DNA from: Clostridia bacterium DTU065
GTDB lineage: Bacteria > Bacillota > DTU065
Direction of reading: 5' to 3'
Assembly: GCA_001512545.1 (NCBI GenBank)
Contig: LFSI01000088.1
Location: 1 to 64,000 of the forward strand
Length of the DNA stretch: 64,000 nt
Within the stretch, counting starts at the first letter, position 1. Each line of letters begins with the position of its first letter. This document shows, in pieces, positions 59,373 through 64,000 of this stretch. Below the pieces are notes generated by a model, which saw only the letters and a list, made by a program, of their open reading frames with translations, made no database searches and was not told the DNA's origin. A program made the position numbers and the translations under genes.

Positions 59373-59398
59373 GCTAAGAGAACCGTGGCTCTTGGCGT
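59371..59398 (-). promoter_or_regulatory. Terminator-like hairpin between the SD and the CPBP start codon
   Basis: Minus strand ACGCCAAGAG-ccacggtt-CTCTTAGCGT then GTTTTTT; SD AGGAGGTGA at 59401-59409. Confidence 0.6.
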
Positions 59399-59529
59399 TT
59401 TCACCTCCTGTATCTTGTAGTCAGGTGCCATGGCATTAACTAGATTATTTAATCTAAAGGCCTTAGATTCCTTCAGTGGAGTGAAAACGATTTTACTGTG
59501 TCACACGTAATCGAACTTCAAAACAGCAA

Positions 59530-59556
59530 AAAAGGGCTGCGGAGCAGCCCTTTTTG
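59530..59556 (-). terminator. Terminator of guaB
   Basis: AAAAAGGGCTGC-gga-GCAGCCCTTTTT. Confidence 0.95.
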
Positions 59557-61032
<1,476 letters not shown>

Positions 61033-61073
61033 TTATTGTGCGAAAATCGTAACTGCACCTGTAAATTGTGGTT

Positions 61074-61102
61074 ATTATATCAGACCTAGTTTGCAGCGTC
61101 AA
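61074..61102 (-). promoter_or_regulatory. SigA promoter of guaB inside the 3' end of the PBP gene
   Basis: Minus strand TTGACG - 17 nt - TATAAT with extended TGA before -10. Confidence 0.8.
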
Positions 61103-63026
61103 CTATAGGAGGACCCTCCAAAATCGTCTCTGTATCAACAAAAAGATAGACTTTAGATCCTTCCTTAAGAGATTGACCTAGCTTAGGTTCCTGGTCCAAA
61201 ACTTTCGTCCCCTGTCCGACAACTTCCGGCATCAAGGAACTGCTGCGCATGATGTTTTGCGCTTCCAAAACGCTTTTGCCAATTACATCCGGTACCGGAA
61301 CAATTGCTTTCGCTACCCTTTTGTTTGGTCCTCCCCACGGATTGGTGACCAGCTCCTCGGGTACCGGCTCGATACCCAGTGCAGGCAGCATCTCCGCGAC
61401 AATCTCAGCAAAGACCGGTCCTGCAACCTGCCCTCCGTACTGCATAGTTCTCGGCTCATGGATGGCGATTATCCCTGCGATTGCAGGATTTTCGGCTGGT
61501 GCAATGCCCACAAACGACGCTATCACTGAGGTGTGGCTGTAACGGCCATCTACCACCATCTGAGCAGTACCGGTCTTGCCTCCTGCAGTGTAGCCTTCCA
61601 TCTGCGCCGTCCTGCCGGACCCGTTTTCCACAACGGAAAACATCATTTCTCTTAGTATTTCCGCTGTGGCTTCGTCCAAGATTCTGGTTCCCTTGGGTTC
61701 GAAAGCCCCTTCGCCCTCGATTTCCTTGACCAGATGGGGAACGTACAGAACACCACCGTTGGCGACCGCTGCTGCAAAGCTCACAAGCTGGAGAGGCGTG
61801 ATGCTGATCGATTGACCAAAGCCGATGTTCGCCCAAGTCACTAAAGGAACGTCAGGTCCGGGGCTGTAGAGAATGCCAGTAGCTTCTCCAGGAAAATCAA
61901 TACCAGTCTTCTTACCAAAACCGTACTTTTTAGCATAGTTGATCAGCTTGCTTCCAAGCTCCATACCTAATGTGGCAAAGGCAATGTTGCAGCTGTTTTC
62001 CAATGCTTCCGTTAGGTTTTGGCTACCATGTCCTCCTGCCCTCCAGCACCTAACTCTCCACCCGGAAACCACAATATACCCGGGATCAAAAAACCTCCGG
62101 CTTACCGTCGCGATGCCTTCTTCTATGGCAGCCGCGGCGGTGACGATCTTAAACGTAGATCCCGGTTCGTAAAGGTCTGTGACGGCAATATTTCGCCTGT
62201 TAGCTTGGGGATAATCCTGGTAGTTTTCAGGATCGAAAGTAGGCCATGAAGCCATGGCTAGAATCTCTCCGTTTGTAACATCTACGAAGATCACAAGGCC
62301 CGATGTGGCTTGGGTCTCTTCAATCCTCTTGGCAAGAGCTTTTTCAGCGATTGCTTGAAAAGAAGCGTCGATGGTTAAGCGTAGGGTTTTTCCCTTTTTC
62401 GGCTCTTCGTAGACTTTGGTTGCCCCAGGCACTTCTCTCCCACTGGCGTCTCTTTCCACCATGAAGCTGCCCCGCTCTCCGGTGAGATACCGATCGTACA
62501 CCAGCTCAAGGCCTTCGAGACCTTGATTGTCTATACCGGAGATGCCGATGACGTGCGCCGCAAGACTCCCGTAGGGGTACACCCGCTTAGGTGCCTCTAC
62601 AACACCAATGCCTCTAATACCCAACTCTCTTATTTGCAACTCTTCTTCTTTGGTGATGCGTTTTTTCAGCCAAACTGCTGCAGCTCTTTTTTGGAGTCTC
62701 TCCAAAACTACCTCTGGCTCTAAGTCCAAGACTCTTCCCAATAGCTCCGCGTTTTTTTCTTTGTCCGGAACTTCAGCAGGAATTGCGTATACCGATGCCA
62801 GTTCCTCCGAACCTGCAAGAAGAATACCATTTCTATCCAAGATGTCGCCTCTTGCTCCATCGACGGGGATCGGTCGAAGCCTTTGTGAAAGAGCTTTGGT
62901 GCCTAACTCCTCAGCTCTTACTACCTGCAGAAGAAACAGCCGCACCCAAAGCATTACACTAGCGGCGATGAAGCAGATGAGCATGAGGAGGATTCTTCTT
63001 TTTTCTCCAAGCTTAGACAAACGCAT
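61086..63026 (-). CDS. Penicillin-binding protein (FtsI/SpoVD family transpeptidase with PASTA domain)
   Basis: YEPGSTFKIVTAAAAIEEG (STFK), SCN motif, GGKTGTAQM (KTG), C-terminal PDVIGKSVLEAQNIMRSSSL PASTA. Confidence 0.96.
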   Translation of the reverse strand: MRLSKLGEKRRILLMLICFIAASVMLWVRLFLLQVVRAEELGTKALSQRLRPIPVDGARGDILDRNGILLAGSEELASVYAIPAEVPDKEKNAELLGRVLDLEPEVVLERLQKRAAAVWLKKRITKEEELQIRELGIRGIGVVEAPKRVYPYGSLAAHVIGISGIDNQGLEGLELVYDRYLTGERGSFMVERDASGREVPGATKVYEEPKKGKTLRLTIDASFQAIAEKALAKRIEETQATSGLVIFVDVTNGEILAMASWPTFDPENYQDYPQANRRNIAVTDLYEPGSTFKIVTAAAAIEEGIATVSRRFFDPGYIVVSGWRVRCWRAGGHGSQNLTEALENSCNIAFATLGMELGSKLINYAKKYGFGKKTGIDFPGEATGILYSPGPDVPLVTWANIGFGQSISITPLQLVSFAAAVANGGVLYVPHLVKEIEGEGAFEPKGTRILDEATAEILREMMFSVVENGSGRTAQMEGYTAGGKTGTAQMVVDGRYSHTSVIASFVGIAPAENPAIAGIIAIHEPRTMQYGGQVAGPVFAEIVAEMLPALGIEPVPEELVTNPWGGPNKRVAKAIVPVPDVIGKSVLEAQNIMRSSSLMPEVVGQGTKVLDQEPKLGQSLKEGSKVYLFVDTETILEGPPIVDAAN

Positions 63027-63059
63027 AACCGTACACCTCCTGTAGAAGTGTACGGTTAT
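63025..63059 (-). promoter_or_regulatory. Perfect 11-bp hairpin carrying the SD (loop) and start codon (stem) of the PBP gene
   Basis: ATAACCGTACA-cctcctgtagaag-TGTACGGTTAT; minus loop contains AGGAGG, ATG at 63026-63024. Confidence 0.85.
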
Positions 63060-63077
63060 CAGCTTTCTCGTATGATA

Positions 63078-64000
63078 TTAAAAACTCAGCTCTGGCAGTT
63101 TCACGCCTTTTTCGTATGTGACGATCTCTCCCGGAGCCATAACCCAGATCACGCCGATTTCGTCAAAACCATTTTCGTTCAAGAACGCTTTGCCATCTTC
63201 GGGACCTAAGACAAACAACAGCGTTGAAAGGATATCTGCCAGCGTGCTGCTTTTGGTTAGCACGCTTGTGGCATAGACGTCTTGGCCGGGATATCCCGTT
63301 CTGCCGTCAAGGATGTGGTGATACCTTTTGGAATCCTGAATGAAGTACCTTTCGTAGTCACCTGATGTACCGAGAGACCAGCCGTCCTCAAGCTCAATTA
63401 CTCCAAGCAACTTATTAGTATCCCTTGGATGCCGCAGGCCTATACGCCAAGGCCTCTTTTCGGGATGTTCACCCCAACAGGCAACAGAACTTCCCCCTCC
63501 TACAATCAGGCCGGCTTTTGCAGTTCGCTTCATAACGTTTCTTGCCTGTTCTATGGCATAACCCTTAGCTACTGCTCCCAAGTCCAAAATGACGTCAGCA
63601 GGGAGAGTTACGGTGCTGTTGTTAATCTCAATGTCTCCAGACGGCAGAACTTTGGCGATCTGCACCTCGGAAGGTACGCTTCTCCTGTTCGAACCAAAAC
63701 CCCAAAGGTCAACCAAGCGACCAAGACGAACATCATACGCATTGCCGCTTTTATGACGGTACTCTTCCGAAATCTCAATTAGGTGCAAAAGATCCTTGCT
63801 GACCGCAAGCGTCCTTTCCTTGTTCAGTTTGGAAAGCTCGCTATCACCAATGTAGCGATTGGTGAGGGTATCAACCCGGCGCAGCTCCTCAAAACCTCTG
63901 TCTAAAGTTTCTTGTGCGACACCTTCTTTAGCTACAACTGTAATAGTAATGACGGTATCCATGAGCAGCCTGCTGTCCTGCTGTACCACGTATGTTTCGT
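63078..64000 (-). CDS. apbE: FAD:protein FMN transferase (ApbE), 5' end beyond the window
   Basis: MDTVITITV; GNAYDVRLGRLVDLWGFG; DLGAVAKGYAIE; frame stays open to the window edge. Confidence 0.93.
   Translation of the reverse strand, partial: ETYVVQQDSRLLMDTVITITVVAKEGVAQETLDRGFEELRRVDTLTNRYIGDSELSKLNKERTLAVSKDLLHLIEISEEYRHKSGNAYDVRLGRLVDLWGFGSNRRSVPSEVQIAKVLPSGDIEINNSTVTLPADVILDLGAVAKGYAIEQARNVMKRTAKAGLIVGGGSSVACWGEHPEKRPWRIGLRHPRDTNKLLGVIELEDGWSLGTSGDYERYFIQDSKRYHHILDGRTGYPGQDVYATSVLTKSSTLADILSTLLFVLGPEDGKAFLNENGFDEIGVIWVMAPGEIVTYEKGVKLPELSF

Overview
This 64 kb window is a chromosomal segment of a motile, Gram-positive-type (Bacillota-like) bacterium. Nearly all genes lie on the minus strand; lepB and a sugar isomerase/PAP2 pair are on plus. 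Minus-strand content from low to high coordinate: a TetR regulator; a complete V-type ATPase operon; ctpB-like S41 protease, M23 murein hydrolase and ftsX/ftsE; a split transketolase; YitT, WecG/TagA, CsaB and a DUF5693-like protein; PilZ and CheW; prfB, secA, long-form hpf and csp; the fliT/fliS/fliD/flaG/flgL/flgK/flgN/flgM/yvyF block; a FapA-like protein, a ComFC-like zinc ribbon and comFA; recD2, TPR, polysaccharide deacetylase and AAC(3); cheX/R/B/Y/D/A/W; a discoidin-like secreted protein, DUF192 and degU/degS; mtnP, an MBL hydrolase and a patatin; tRNA-Ala(CGC), CPBP protease, guaB, a PASTA penicillin-binding protein, and a 5'-truncated apbE. The order comF-flg-fli-hpf-secA-prfB-YitT-ftsEX-ctpB resembles the Bacillus subtilis arrangement, with local losses and insertions. 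I saw no CRISPR array, rRNA, transposase or prophage. The most interesting sequence-level signals are: (1) a long, structured leader region before a V-ATPase whose K subunit carries all the Na+-ligand residues; (2) a prfB programmed +1 frameshift missed by the ORF track; (3) an 11-bp perfect hairpin with the Shine-Dalgarno in its loop and the start codon in its stem, at the penicillin-binding protein gene; (4) a terminator-like hairpin between the SD and start codon of the CPBP gene; (5) a ComFC-like protein without a phosphoribosyltransferase domain. All homology calls come from reading motifs by eye; no database search was run.
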